Source of the DNA: Bradyrhizobium diazoefficiens
GTDB taxonomy: Bacteria; Pseudomonadota; Alphaproteobacteria; Rhizobiales; Xanthobacteraceae
DNA: 64,000 bases
Reading direction: 5' to 3'
Assembly: GCF_018129965.1 (NCBI RefSeq)
Contig: NZ_JAFCKW010000028.1
Span: 18,956 to 82,955, forward strand
Part shown: positions 27,381 through 35,946 of the stretch, in pieces
How positions within the stretch are numbered: the first letter of the stretch is position 1
Layout of the letters: each line of letters opens with the position of its first letter
Position numbers and translations under genes: made by a program
Notes under the pieces: model-generated
Told to the model about the DNA's origin: nothing
Seen by the model: the letters and a program-made list of their open reading frames with translations, nothing else
The model's database searches: none

Positions 27381-29648
27381 ATGCGGAGCGCGTCGGGAGG
27401 TCCCCGCGTCTTGTTGAGACGGCTCCGCGAAACCATGGCGGAGCAGGTCTCGGCCCAGGAGCGGCTGGACAAGATCGTGGTGCTGATCGCCGCCAACATG
27501 GTGGCCGAGGTCTGCTCGGTCTACGTGCTGCGCATCGACAACACGCTCGAGCTCTACGCCACCGAAGGCCTCAACCGCGAGGCGGTGCACCACACCGTGC
27601 TGAGCGCCCATGAAGGCCTGGTCGGCCTGGTCGCCAGCGAGGCGACTCCGCTCAATCTGAGCGATGCGCAGAGCCATCCGGCCTTCTCGTTCCGCCCCGA
27701 GACCGGCGAAGAAATCTACCACTCCTTCCTCGGCGTGCCGATCTTGCGCGCCGGCAATACGCTGGGCGTGCTGGTGGTGCAGAACCGCGCCAAGCGCAAC
27801 TATGTCGAGGAGGAGCTCGAGGCGCTGCAGACCACCGCGATGGTTCTGGCGGAGCTGATCGCCTCAGGCGAACTGTCCGCGCTCGCCCAGCCCGGCCAGG
27901 AGCCGGCCGCGCGCCATTCCTCGCAGAAGGTCGGCGCGATCCTGTCGGAAGGCATCGCGCTCGGCCATGTCGTGCTGCACGAGCCGCGCGTGGTCATCAA
28001 GGACTACATCGCCGAAGACCTGCCGAAGGAAATCAAGCGGCTCGACACCGCGCTCGCCAAGCTGCGCGCCGATCTCGACCGCATGCTGGAGCGGGGCGAC
28101 GTCGCCGAGGGCGGCGAGCACCGCGAGGTGCTGGAAGCCTACCGCATGTTCGCCAACGACCAGGGCTGGTCGCACAAGCTGCACGAGGCGGTCGCCACCG
28201 GCCTCACCGCGGAAGCCGCCGTCGAGCGCGTGCAGTCCGACACAAGGGCGCGCATGCTGCGCTCGACCGATCCTTATCTGCGCGACCGGCTGCATGACCT
28301 CGAAGACCTCGGCTATCGCCTGATGCGGCAGCTGGTCGGCCAGGACCACGCGCCGTCGCGAGAGCAATTGCCCGACAACGCCATCGTCATCGCGCGCGCG
28401 ATGGGCCCGGCGGCGCTGCTCGACTACGACCGCAAGCGCCTGCGCGGCATCATACTGGAGGAAGGCACCGCCAACTCCCACGTCTCGATCGTGGCGCGCG
28501 CGCTCGGCATTCCCGCCGTGGGAGAAGTACCGAACGCGCCCGGGATCGCCGATCCCGGCGACGCCGTCATCGTCGACGGCACATCCGGCACGATCTATGT
28601 GCGCCCGTCGCAGGAGGTCGAAGCGGCCTTCGCCGAGCGCGTGCGCTTCCGCGCCCGCCGCCAGGCGCAATATCTTGCGCTGCGCGACCGGCCCTGCGTC
28701 ACCAAGGACGGCCAGAAGGTCGAGCTGATGATCAATGCGGGTCTCGCCATCGACCTGCCGCATATCGAGGACACCGGCAGCGCCGGCATTGGCCTGTTCC
28801 GTACCGAGCTGCAATTCATGGTCGGCCAGAGCCTGCCGCGCACCAGCGACCAGCTCGCGCTCTACCGCACCGTGCTCGATGCCGCCGGCCCCAAGCCGGT
28901 CACCTTCCGCACCCTCGATATCGGCGGCGACAAGGCGCTGCCCTATATGGAAGCCGTGATCGAGGAAAATCCCGCGCTCGGCTGGCGCGCGATCCGGCTC
29001 GGGCTCGACCGTCCCGGCCTGTTGCGCGGCCAGATTCGCGCGCTGCTGCGCGCCGGCGGCGGCCGGGCGCTGCGCATCATGTTCCCGATGATCTCGGAGG
29101 TCGCCGAGTTCGACGCCGCGAAGGCACTGGTCGAGCGCGAGCTGACCTATCTGCGCCAGCATGGCCACACGCTGCCTGAACGAATCGACATCGGCACCAT
29201 GGTCGAGGTGCCCGCTCTGCTCTACCAGCTCGACGAGTTGCTGAAGAAAGTCGACTTCATCTCGGTCGGCTCCAACGATCTGTTCCAGTTCCTGTTCGCG
29301 GTCGATCGCGGCAACGCCAAGGTGTCCGAGCGCTTCGACACGATGTCGGCGCCGATCCTGCGCGTGCTGCGCGAGATCGCACGGAAGTCCAACGCCGCGA
29401 AGAAGTCGCTATCGCTCTGCGGCGAGATGGCCTCCAAGCCGATCGGCGCGCTCGCCCTGATCGCGATGGGCTATCGCTCGCTGTCGCTGTCGGCGACCGC
29501 GCTCGGTCCGGTCAAGGCGCTGGTCATCGATCTCGATGCCAAAAAGGCCGAGGCGATGCTCGACCCGCTGCTGGATGCGCCCTCCGGCAGCGTCTCGATC
29601 CGGCAGAAGCTGACGGAATTTGCCGAGGCCGAAGGCCTGGCGTTGTAG
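27381..29648 (+). CDS. ptsP: Phosphoenolpyruvate-protein phosphotransferase, EI-Ntr
   Basis: This 755-residue enzyme I of the nitrogen PTS takes phosphate from PEP and passes it to NPr. An N-terminal GAF domain (about residues 20-165), which senses glutamine in relatives, sets it apart from sugar-PTS EI. The phospho-histidine is His367 in EEGTANSHVSIVARALG. The PEP-binding barrel shows FRTELQFM, FRTLDIGGDKALPY and the C-terminal LCGEMAS cysteine loop. In rhizobia this pathway links nitrogen status to PHB and other stores. An ATG at 27381 begins the frame; 27435 (MAEQVS) is also possible. Confidence 0.95.
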   Translation: MRSASGGPRVLLRRLRETMAEQVSAQERLDKIVVLIAANMVAEVCSVYVLRIDNTLELYATEGLNREAVHHTVLSAHEGLVGLVASEATPLNLSDAQSHPAFSFRPETGEEIYHSFLGVPILRAGNTLGVLVVQNRAKRNYVEEELEALQTTAMVLAELIASGELSALAQPGQEPAARHSSQKVGAILSEGIALGHVVLHEPRVVIKDYIAEDLPKEIKRLDTALAKLRADLDRMLERGDVAEGGEHREVLEAYRMFANDQGWSHKLHEAVATGLTAEAAVERVQSDTRARMLRSTDPYLRDRLHDLEDLGYRLMRQLVGQDHAPSREQLPDNAIVIARAMGPAALLDYDRKRLRGIILEEGTANSHVSIVARALGIPAVGEVPNAPGIADPGDAVIVDGTSGTIYVRPSQEVEAAFAERVRFRARRQAQYLALRDRPCVTKDGQKVELMINAGLAIDLPHIEDTGSAGIGLFRTELQFMVGQSLPRTSDQLALYRTVLDAAGPKPVTFRTLDIGGDKALPYMEAVIEENPALGWRAIRLGLDRPGLLRGQIRALLRAGGGRALRIMFPMISEVAEFDAAKALVERELTYLRQHGHTLPERIDIGTMVEVPALLYQLDELLKKVDFISVGSNDLFQFLFAVDRGNAKVSERFDTMSAPILRVLREIARKSNAAKKSLSLCGEMASKPIGALALIAMGYRSLSLSATALGPVKALVIDLDAKKAEAMLDPLLDAPSGSVSIRQKLTEFAEAEGLAL

Positions 29649-29703
29649 CGAGCCTGTCCGCTCCTCTTCGCCCCGCTTCCCTCCGCCTTTTGAGACCAAA
29701 CCG

Positions 29704-30786
29704 ATGTCGTCACTTCCCGAAGCCAAACTGGACGTCCTGCTCGCGCATCACGCCTCGCTCGAGGCCGAATCGCTGGGACAGCTCTCCTCCGAGCGCTATG
29801 TGCAGGTCACGCGCGAACTCGCCGAGATCACGCCGCTGATCGAGGCGGTGAAGGCCTACCGCTCTGCCGTCAAGGAACTCGCCGACACCGAGGCGCTGAT
29901 CGCCGACAGCGGCACGGATGCCGAGATGCGCGGCATGGCCGAGGCCGAACGCGACGAGCTCAAGCCGAGGATCGAGGAGCTCGTCCAGAAGATCCGCGTC
30001 GCGCTGCTGCCCAAGGACGCGATGGACGACCGCAACGTGGTGCTGGAAATCCGCGCCGGCACTGGCGGCGACGAAGCCTCGCTGTTCGCCGGCGATCTGT
30101 TCCGGATGTACGAGCGTTTCGCCAGCCTGCAGGGCTGGAAGGTCGAGGTGATTTCGGCGAGCGAAGGCACCGTCGGCGGCTACAAGGAAATCATCGCGGA
30201 GGTGCAGGGCCGCGGCGCATTCTCGAAACTGAAGTTCGAATCCGGCGTGCACCGCGTGCAGCGCGTGCCCGATACCGAAACGCAAGGCCGCATCCACACC
30301 TCCGCTGCGACCGTCGCCGTGCTGCCCGAGGTCGAGGACGTCGACGTCGAGATCAAGAACGACGATCTGCGCATCGAGACCATGCGCGCGCAGGGCGCCG
30401 GCGGCCAGCACGTCAACAAGACGGAATCGGCGATCCGCATCACCCACATCCCGACCGGGATCGTGGTGATGATGCAAGACAGCCGCTCGCAGCACAAGAA
30501 CCGCGCGTCCGCCATGAACATCCTGCGCTCGCGCATCTACGATGCCGAGCAGCAGCGCCTCGACGCCGCACGCTCGGCCGAACGCAAGGAGAAGGTCGGC
30601 TCCGGCGACCGCAGCGAGCGCATCCGCACCTATAATTTTCCGCAGGGGCGCGTCACCGATCACCGCATCAACCTGACGCTCTACAAGCTGCCGCAGGTGA
30701 TCGCGGGCGAAGCCCTCGGCGAATTGACCGACGCGCTGACCACCGAGCACCAGGCCGCCCAGCTCGCCGCGCAAGGCGCGGCGTGA
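29704..30786 (+). CDS. prfA: Peptide chain release factor 1
   Basis: This 360-residue factor ends translation at UAA and UAG. The GGQ tripeptide (residues 233-235, in GAGGQHVNKTESAIRITH) enters the peptidyl transferase centre, and GTGGDEASLFAGDLFRMY is the conserved domain 2 start. The Gln235 is the substrate of PrmC, encoded next door. The ATG at 29704 is chosen because residues from an earlier in-frame start do not look like RF1. prmC begins with GTG overlapping the last four bases, so the modifying enzyme is translated with its target. Confidence 0.97.
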   Translation: MSSLPEAKLDVLLAHHASLEAESLGQLSSERYVQVTRELAEITPLIEAVKAYRSAVKELADTEALIADSGTDAEMRGMAEAERDELKPRIEELVQKIRVALLPKDAMDDRNVVLEIRAGTGGDEASLFAGDLFRMYERFASLQGWKVEVISASEGTVGGYKEIIAEVQGRGAFSKLKFESGVHRVQRVPDTETQGRIHTSAATVAVLPEVEDVDVEIKNDDLRIETMRAQGAGGQHVNKTESAIRITHIPTGIVVMMQDSRSQHKNRASAMNILRSRIYDAEQQRLDAARSAERKEKVGSGDRSERIRTYNFPQGRVTDHRINLTLYKLPQVIAGEALGELTDALTTEHQAAQLAAQGAA

Positions 30787-31676
30787 CGCTGCGCGTGAGC
30801 AATCCCTTCACCGCACAATCGATCGAGAGCGCGCGGCGCGCGCTGGCCGCGCAGCTGAAAGCCGCGCAGCTCGACGAAGCCGAGCTCGATGCCCGCATCC
30901 TGCTCGGCGCAGCCGTCGGCCTCGACCTCACCGGCCTGATCGCGCAGGCGACCCGGCGTCTCACTGTGGCCGAGGCGTCGCGTCTTGCGCAGCATGCACA
31001 ACGCCGTATCGCCGGCGAGCCGGTGGCGCGAATTCTCGGTGTCAGGGAATTCTGGGGCCTGCCGTTCCGGCTCTCGGAAGCGACCCTGGTCCCCCGTCCC
31101 GATACCGAGACCCTGGTCGAGCTCGCACTGGAGATTTGTCGCGAACGGACGACACCCCCTTCGCCGCGGATCGCCGACATCGGCACCGGATCCGGCGCGA
31201 TCCTGCTCGCGCTGCTGCATGACATGCCCGATGCTTTCGGCGTCGGTACCGATCTCAGCCTCACCGCGCTCAACACCGCGAAGGCCAATGCCGCCGCCCT
31301 CGGCCTCGCCGGCCGCTCGGCTTTCGTGGCCTGCTCCTATGCGTCGGCGCTGCACGGGCCGTTCGATCTCATCGTCTCGAATCCGCCTTACATTCCCTCC
31401 GGAGAAATTCCGAAGCTGAGCGTCGAGGTGCGCGAGCACGATCCGTATCTGGCGCTCGACGGCGGCAATGACGGCTATGACGCCTACCGCGCCTTGATCC
31501 CGCAGGCGGCCGAACGGCTCGCGCCCGGCGGGACCCTGATCGTCGAGGCAGGACAGGGCCAGACCCGGGATATCGAGGCCCTGATGACGGCGGCAGGGTT
31601 AACGGCGGACCGGCCGCCCAGGGCCGATCTGGCGGGCATTCCGCGGGCGGTTTCGGCCCGAAAAATGCCCCCATAA
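30783..31676 (+). CDS. prmC: Peptide chain release factor N5-glutamine methyltransferase
   Basis: This 297-residue SAM enzyme methylates the GGQ glutamine of release factors. An N-terminal helical domain (LDARILLGAAVGL) precedes the catalytic domain with VPRPDTETLVELAL, IADIGTGSGAILLALL and the substrate motif NPPY (residues 200-203). The start is GTG at 30783, inside the prfA stop (GTGA). The pair is classical in bacteria. The C-terminal end is slightly longer than in E. coli. Confidence 0.95.
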   Translation: MTLRVSNPFTAQSIESARRALAAQLKAAQLDEAELDARILLGAAVGLDLTGLIAQATRRLTVAEASRLAQHAQRRIAGEPVARILGVREFWGLPFRLSEATLVPRPDTETLVELALEICRERTTPPSPRIADIGTGSGAILLALLHDMPDAFGVGTDLSLTALNTAKANAAALGLAGRSAFVACSYASALHGPFDLIVSNPPYIPSGEIPKLSVEVREHDPYLALDGGNDGYDAYRALIPQAAERLAPGGTLIVEAGQGQTRDIEALMTAAGLTADRPPRADLAGIPRAVSARKMPP

Positions 31677-32140
31677 AAGCCGGATTGGCCTGTAAAAACC
31701 TCTTGGAATATCCCCTGGGACCGACTACCTTCCCGTCAGCACATCAGTGTCGGCCCCGTAGACCAACGGGCGAAAGCCGGGCTCTCAAGCGAGAGTTTCA
31801 CTGATTTAAGGTTCCAAGCCGCAGGTCTTGTTAAGCGCGATGGCCCATTGAGGTGCGCTGCTTTCCGACCGCAAAGTGAACGAAAGCCTGATATTGCGCG
31901 CGAAGACTAACGCAAGAAACCAGGGCTTGTTTTGGCAGGCATTATGAATGGGTTCGTCGGCAATGAATGCTGGCGGGTAGGGAACGCGTCTTTGTTGAAC
32001 GCGACGGTCGACGAACACCGGCAGGGTTCAAGCCGCTTCACGTGTGCAGTGCGCGCGAGGCCATGCGAGCCGTTGTCATCAGGTCACTCTCTGCAATCAG
32101 TAATGCGTGCAACCTTTAGGGCTGGAATTAAAGGCAGGAC
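31677..32140 (+). other. 464-base interval before the DUF4167 gene, with hairpins
   Basis: There is no convincing gene. Near the left end two simple stem-loops lie close together: CCCGT (31755-31759) with ACGGG (31766-31770), and CTCTC (31782-31786) with GAGAG (31791-31795) around AAGC. The right part leads to AAAGGCAGGAC before the ATG at 32141. A weak 70-codon frame (31932-32144) overlaps that ATG but does not look coding. The interval could be a long structured leader, or hold a small RNA; I could not match it to a known family. Confidence 0.4.
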
Positions 32141-32908
32141 ATGAGAAACGGTCAGAACAAGCAGCGGATGCGCAACCGCAACAACAATAATAATAACAAC
32201 AATAACAACCGGCGCGGTCAGAACCCGATGACCCGGGTCTACGAGTCCAACGGACCCGATATCAAGATCCGCGGCACCGCCTCGCACATTGCCGAAAAAT
32301 ACCTCCAGCTCGCGCGCGATGCGCGCTCCTCCGGCGACCCCGTGGCAGCCGAGAACTACTACCAGCACGCCGAGCATTATTTTCGCCTGATCGCGACGGC
32401 CCAGGAACAGTTCCGCCAGAATCAGCAGCCGCGCGGCGACGAGCCGATCAACAGCAACAACGACGATGGCGAGGACGACGGCGAGAATTTTTCGAACTTC
32501 GGACAGGAGCCGGGCTTCGTCCCGCAGCCGCCGCCGCAGCAGCAGCCCTTCGTCCGTGACGGCCAGCGCGATCATCAGCCGCGTGACAACCAGCCGCGAT
32601 ATCAGCGCGATAACCAGCAGCCGCGCGAACATCGCGAACGCGACCATCTTCCGCAGCCGCAATATCAGCCGCCGCAGCCGCTGAACCAGCCCCAGCCCGT
32701 CGTTGCCGACACCGGCAGCGTCGATCGCCTGCCCTCCTTCATCACCGGCCCGCAGCCGCAGGTGAACGGCGGCGCGAATGGCGGTCCGGGCGGCTTCGAG
32801 GGCGGTGGCGAGCGTTTCCCGCGCCGTCGTCGCCGGCCGCATGGCCCGCGTCCCGAGCGCGAAGCCGCTCCCGTCGGCTCGAGCGACGAAGTGGCCCCTG
32901 GCGAGTAG
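32141..32908 (+). CDS. DUF4167 domain protein, Asn- and Gln-rich
   Basis: The 255-residue protein begins MRNGQNKQRMRNRN and has a run of ten asparagines. The DUF4167 core follows (residues about 28-95; TRVYESNGPDIKIRGTASHI, EKYLQLARDARSSGDPV, AENYYQHAEHYFRLI). The rest is low-complexity, rich in Gln, Pro, Arg and Asp, and ends RRRRRPHGPRPEREA. The domain is conserved in alphaproteobacteria without known role; its basic, flexible ends suggest nucleic acid binding, which is inference. A strong terminator lies 34 bases after the stop, and a long leader precedes it. Confidence 0.9.
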   Translation: MRNGQNKQRMRNRNNNNNNNNNNRRGQNPMTRVYESNGPDIKIRGTASHIAEKYLQLARDARSSGDPVAAENYYQHAEHYFRLIATAQEQFRQNQQPRGDEPINSNNDDGEDDGENFSNFGQEPGFVPQPPPQQQPFVRDGQRDHQPRDNQPRYQRDNQQPREHRERDHLPQPQYQPPQPLNQPQPVVADTGSVDRLPSFITGPQPQVNGGANGGPGGFEGGGERFPRRRRRPHGPRPEREAAPVGSSDEVAPGE

Positions 32909-32942
32909 GCCCCGGCGCCTCCCTGTGATTTTAAACGACAGC

Positions 32943-32976
32943 AATCGTCCCGGCCTCGCCGGGACGATTTGTTTTT
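32943..32976 (+). terminator. Rho-independent terminator after the DUF4167 gene
   Basis: AATCGTCCCGGC (32943-32954) pairs perfectly with GCCGGGACGATT (32958-32969) around a CTC loop and is followed by TGTTTTT. This is the clearest intrinsic terminator in the window for a plus-strand gene. Confidence 0.9.
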
Positions 32977-32998
32977 GGTGGCGCGGTTGGGCTTTGCA

Positions 32999-33070
32999 CC
33001 TCTCCCGCCTGCCTGCGGGAGAGGTCGGCGCGTTTCCGGGCGATACGAAGCATCGTCCCCCGCCGGGTGA
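32999..33070. repeat. Dispersed repeat, family D (CTCTCCCGCCTGCCTGCGGGAGAGG type)
   Basis: CCTCTCCCGC and GCGGGAGAGG form a stem around CTGCCT, followed by TCGGCGCGTTTCCGGGCGA and ACGAAGCATCGTCCCCCGC. The same two modules occur inside the composite element at 41134-41332. No gene is present between the DUF4167 terminator and the convergent methyltransferase gene. Confidence 0.78.
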
Positions 33071-33097
33071 GTGCTCTTTCCTCTTGGGGGGTCTCTC

Positions 33098-33844
33098 TTA
33101 GCTACGCCCGACCGTCGTCGAGGACGGCACCAGCACCGGCTTGGTCAGCGCGGGAATCAACCGCGCGCGCTCGCGCTTGGCGGGGATTGCGCGATAGACC
33201 TGCTTGGAGGCCTCGACGATGTGCACGCCGGCAAAGGGCAGTGACAGCGCCGCGCCGGCGCGCTCCCACATCTGCGCCGATTTCAGCACCCAGCCGCCCG
33301 CATAGGGCGGCATGAACAGCGCCTCGCCCCATGAGGTCGGCGTGAACCAGGTCTGCCGCAACAGGTCCGTGATCTGGGAGCGGGAATAGGGCCGGCCGTG
33401 ACCGAACGGCGTGTTGTCGCTGCGGGTCCACACCCCCCGCCGGTTCGGGATCACCGCGATGACGCGGCCGGACGGCGACAGCACGCGCCACACCTCGCGC
33501 AGCAGCGCGGCCGGATCGTCCGACATCTCCAGCGCATGGACCAGCAGGATGCGGTCGACCGCGGCGTCAGGCAGCGGCAGCGAGAATTCATCGACCAGCG
33601 AGGCCAGCGCCGGCCGCCCCGTCGGCCATTTCAAAACGCCCTGGGCCGCCGGCATGAAGGCGATGCAGCGCTCCGCATCCTCGCGGAACAACCCGAGATA
33701 GGGGGTCGGGTAGCCGATGCCGAGCACGCGCTGGCCCTCGGCGTTCGGCCAGCGCTCCCTGATGCCGCGATTGATCATTTGCCGCGCCACAATCCCGAGG
33801 CGGCGGGAATAGAACTCTCTGAGGTCAACGACGTCGATGCTCAT
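33098..33844 (-). CDS. Class I SAM-dependent methyltransferase
   Basis: The 248-residue protein has a methyltransferase type 11 pattern: VLGIGYPTPYLGLF as a modified SAM loop, LPDAAVDRILLVHALEMSDD in the motif 4 place, and LREVWRVLSPSGRVIAVIPN typical of the post-sheet helix. The glycine-rich loop is not classical. The substrate is unknown. The gene is divergent from gloB with 108 bases between the starts; this neighbourhood is common in Bradyrhizobium, so a link with glyoxalase metabolism is possible but unproven. Confidence 0.85.
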   Translation of the reverse strand: MSIDVVDLREFYSRRLGIVARQMINRGIRERWPNAEGQRVLGIGYPTPYLGLFREDAERCIAFMPAAQGVLKWPTGRPALASLVDEFSLPLPDAAVDRILLVHALEMSDDPAALLREVWRVLSPSGRVIAVIPNRRGVWTRSDNTPFGHGRPYSRSQITDLLRQTWFTPTSWGEALFMPPYAGGWVLKSAQMWERAGAALSLPFAGVHIVEASKQVYRAIPAKRERARLIPALTKPVLVPSSTTVGRS

Positions 33845-33952
33845 AACGGCAATGTAACATGCACGGGGGCGCCGCCGCGCGCGGAATATTGCATTGCCTG
33901 CACAACGTTAACGCCATATCTGTCTGACGGGGCTGAGCCCGATGGAGATGAC

Positions 33953-34720
33953 ATGGCCGCCGAAATTCGTACTTTCAACTGTTTAAACGACAATTTCGGT
34001 TACCTGATCCACGATGTGGAAACCAAGGCGACCGCGTCGATCGACGCGCCGGAAGCCGGTCCCATCCTGGCGGCCCTGGAGCGCGAGGGCTGGCAGCTCA
34101 CCGACATCCTGATCACCCATCATCATGGCGATCATGTCGGCGGCGTCGCCGAACTCAAGCAGAAATACAATTGCCGCGTCGTCGCGCCACACGACAAGAC
34201 GGCGAAGATCGCCAATGTCGACCAGCGCGTCGGCAATGGCGACGTGGTCAAGGTCGGCGCGCTGCTGGGACGCGTCGTCGAGACGCCTGGCCACACGCTC
34301 GACCACATCTCCTATGTGTTCGACAACGAGAAGACGCTGTTCGCCGCCGATACGCTGTTCTCGATTGGCTGCGGCCGCGTGTTCGAAGGCGACTACCCGA
34401 TGATGTGGGACTCGCTGTTGAAGCTGCGGGCGCTGCCCGACGACTTCAAGCTCTATTGCGGTCACGAATACACGGCGTCCAACGTCAAGTTCGCGCTCAC
34501 GGTCGATCCGGACAATACTGCGCTGAAGGCGCGCGCGGCGGAGGTCACGAAGCTGCGGGCCGAGAACAAGCCCACGATTCCCTCACTGCTTGGTGACGAG
34601 AAGCGAGCAAACGTGTTCCTGCGGGCCGATGCGCCCGAGGTCGCAGCCAGGCTACACATGAAGGGCGCGGATGCTGCCGCGGTGTTCGGCGAATTGCGCG
34701 AGCGCAAGAACAAATCGTAA
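33953..34720 (+). CDS. gloB: Hydroxyacylglutathione hydrolase (glyoxalase II)
   Basis: This 255-residue enzyme splits S-lactoylglutathione to lactate and glutathione in methylglyoxal detoxification. The metallo-beta-lactamase metal motif THHHGDHVGG starts at Thr55 (His56, His58, Asp60, His61). Further ligands lie in ETPGHTLDHISYV and FAADTLFSIGCGRVFEGD, and LYCGHEYTASN gives the last histidine. The C-terminal HAGH domain follows. The frame is open far upstream, but the ATG at 33953 gives the usual enzyme start. A cupin gene follows after 37 bases. Confidence 0.95.
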   Translation: MAAEIRTFNCLNDNFGYLIHDVETKATASIDAPEAGPILAALEREGWQLTDILITHHHGDHVGGVAELKQKYNCRVVAPHDKTAKIANVDQRVGNGDVVKVGALLGRVVETPGHTLDHISYVFDNEKTLFAADTLFSIGCGRVFEGDYPMMWDSLLKLRALPDDFKLYCGHEYTASNVKFALTVDPDNTALKARAAEVTKLRAENKPTIPSLLGDEKRANVFLRADAPEVAARLHMKGADAAAVFGELRERKNKS

Positions 34721-34757
34721 AGAACAAATCCTGAAGCACAAATCCTGACGGGGTTCG

Positions 34758-35180
34758 ATGCCGACCGCAGCCGAGATCATCGCGCGCCTCGAACTCCGGC
34801 CTCACCCCGAAGGCGGACATTATCGCGAGACGTTTCGCGACCAGACTACGGATGCCAACGGCCGGGCGCGATCGACGCTGATTTACTTCCTGCTCGCGCG
34901 GGGAGAGCGTTCGCACTGGCACCGGATCGATGCGGTCGAGACCTGGCACTATTATGCCGGCAGCCCGCTGACGCTGCGCATCGCGCATGAGGGCTGCTCG
35001 CAGCACGAGGTGCGGCTCGGCACGGACCTGCTCGGCGGCGAGCGGCCGCAGGGTATCGTGCCGGCGAATGCCTGGCAGATGGCGGAGACAACAGGCGATT
35101 GGACCCTGGTCGGCTGCACCGTGGCGCCCGCGTTCGAATTCGCGAAGTTCGAGCTCGCACCGAAGGGCTGGGAGCCCTGA
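34758..35180 (+). CDS. Cupin_5/DUF985 family protein
   Basis: The 140-residue protein is a small single-domain cupin related to yeast YML079W. It carries LRPHPEGGHYRETFRD, STLIYFLL, SHWHRIDAVETWHYYAGSPL and PANAWQMAETTGDWTLVGCT, the standard family blocks. The conserved histidines and glutamates could form a metal or sugar site. The family has no settled function. It follows gloB by 37 bases on the same strand and is probably cotranscribed. Confidence 0.9.
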   Translation: MPTAAEIIARLELRPHPEGGHYRETFRDQTTDANGRARSTLIYFLLARGERSHWHRIDAVETWHYYAGSPLTLRIAHEGCSQHEVRLGTDLLGGERPQGIVPANAWQMAETTGDWTLVGCTVAPAFEFAKFELAPKGWEP

Positions 35181-35256
35181 CGTCGCGATCCGGAATCGGG
35201 TGGGTTCGGTCCGCGTCACGCCTTACGACAGCGCTTCCAGTGAACAGGAGCGCACG

Positions 35257-35940
35257 ATGCACGGAACACTCGGTCCCACCGCCGTCCAGATCGACCCGGC
35301 CATTTTGTATTTCGGAACGCCGGTCGTCCTGATCGGATCGACCAATGACGACGGCTCTTACAATCTCGCGCCGATGTCGTCGGCGTGGTGGGTGGGATGG
35401 CGCTGCATGCTCGGGCTCGCACGCAATTCCAGGACCACCGAAAACATGATTCGTACCGGCGAATGCGTGCTCAATCTGCCGTCAGCGGAGCTCGTCGCCG
35501 CTGTCGACAGCCTCGCGCGCACCACGGGCTCGGATCCTGTGCCGCCCGGCAAACTCTATCGCGGCTACCGGCACGCGAAGGACAAGTTCGGCCTCTGCGG
35601 ATTGACGGCCCTGTCGGGTGAGACGGTCAGCGCTCCGCGCGCCGTCGAATGTCCGGTTCAGATGGAGGCGAAGGTCGCGCATATGCACGAGATGGCAGAG
35701 GACGATGCTGTCTTTCGCGGCCATCTCGCCGCGATCGAGGTCCGCATCACCCGCGTGCATGCGCATCCCGATATCATGATGGATGGTGCGAGCAATCGCA
35801 TCGACCCGGACAAGTGGCGACCGCTGATCTTGAGCTTTCAGGAATTCTACGGCCTGACGCCGCAGCGCCTTCAGCGCTCGGAGCTTGGACAGATTCCCGA
35901 AGCGATGTATCGGCCGCCGGGCTGGCAGCCGGCGCTTTGA
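35257..35940 (+). CDS. Flavin reductase family (split barrel FMN-binding) protein
   Basis: The 227-residue protein matches the FMN-binding split barrel: FGTPVVLIGSTNDDGSYNLA, then PMSSAWWVGWRCMLGL and SRTTENMIRTGECVLNLPSA, which are the flavin-binding blocks. Members reduce or bind FMN/FAD and serve oxygenases, or are uncharacterised. CAGGAG nine bases before the ATG at 35257 fixes the start. It ends seven bases before the convergent transporter gene. A partner oxygenase is not seen nearby. Confidence 0.88.
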   Translation: MHGTLGPTAVQIDPAILYFGTPVVLIGSTNDDGSYNLAPMSSAWWVGWRCMLGLARNSRTTENMIRTGECVLNLPSAELVAAVDSLARTTGSDPVPPGKLYRGYRHAKDKFGLCGLTALSGETVSAPRAVECPVQMEAKVAHMHEMAEDDAVFRGHLAAIEVRITRVHAHPDIMMDGASNRIDPDKWRPLILSFQEFYGLTPQRLQRSELGQIPEAMYRPPGWQPAL

Positions 35941-35946
35941 TGCGCC

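Noticed and set aside
31677..32140. Two-piece tmRNA gene
   Set aside because: No tag-peptide reading frame of the ANDN type and no tRNA-Ala-like ends are visible.
31932..32144. 70-codon frame whose stop overlaps the DUF4167 start as ATGA
   Set aside because: Composition is not coding-like, the start lacks a ribosome site and no motif is seen. The overlap may be chance, though a leader peptide cannot be excluded.
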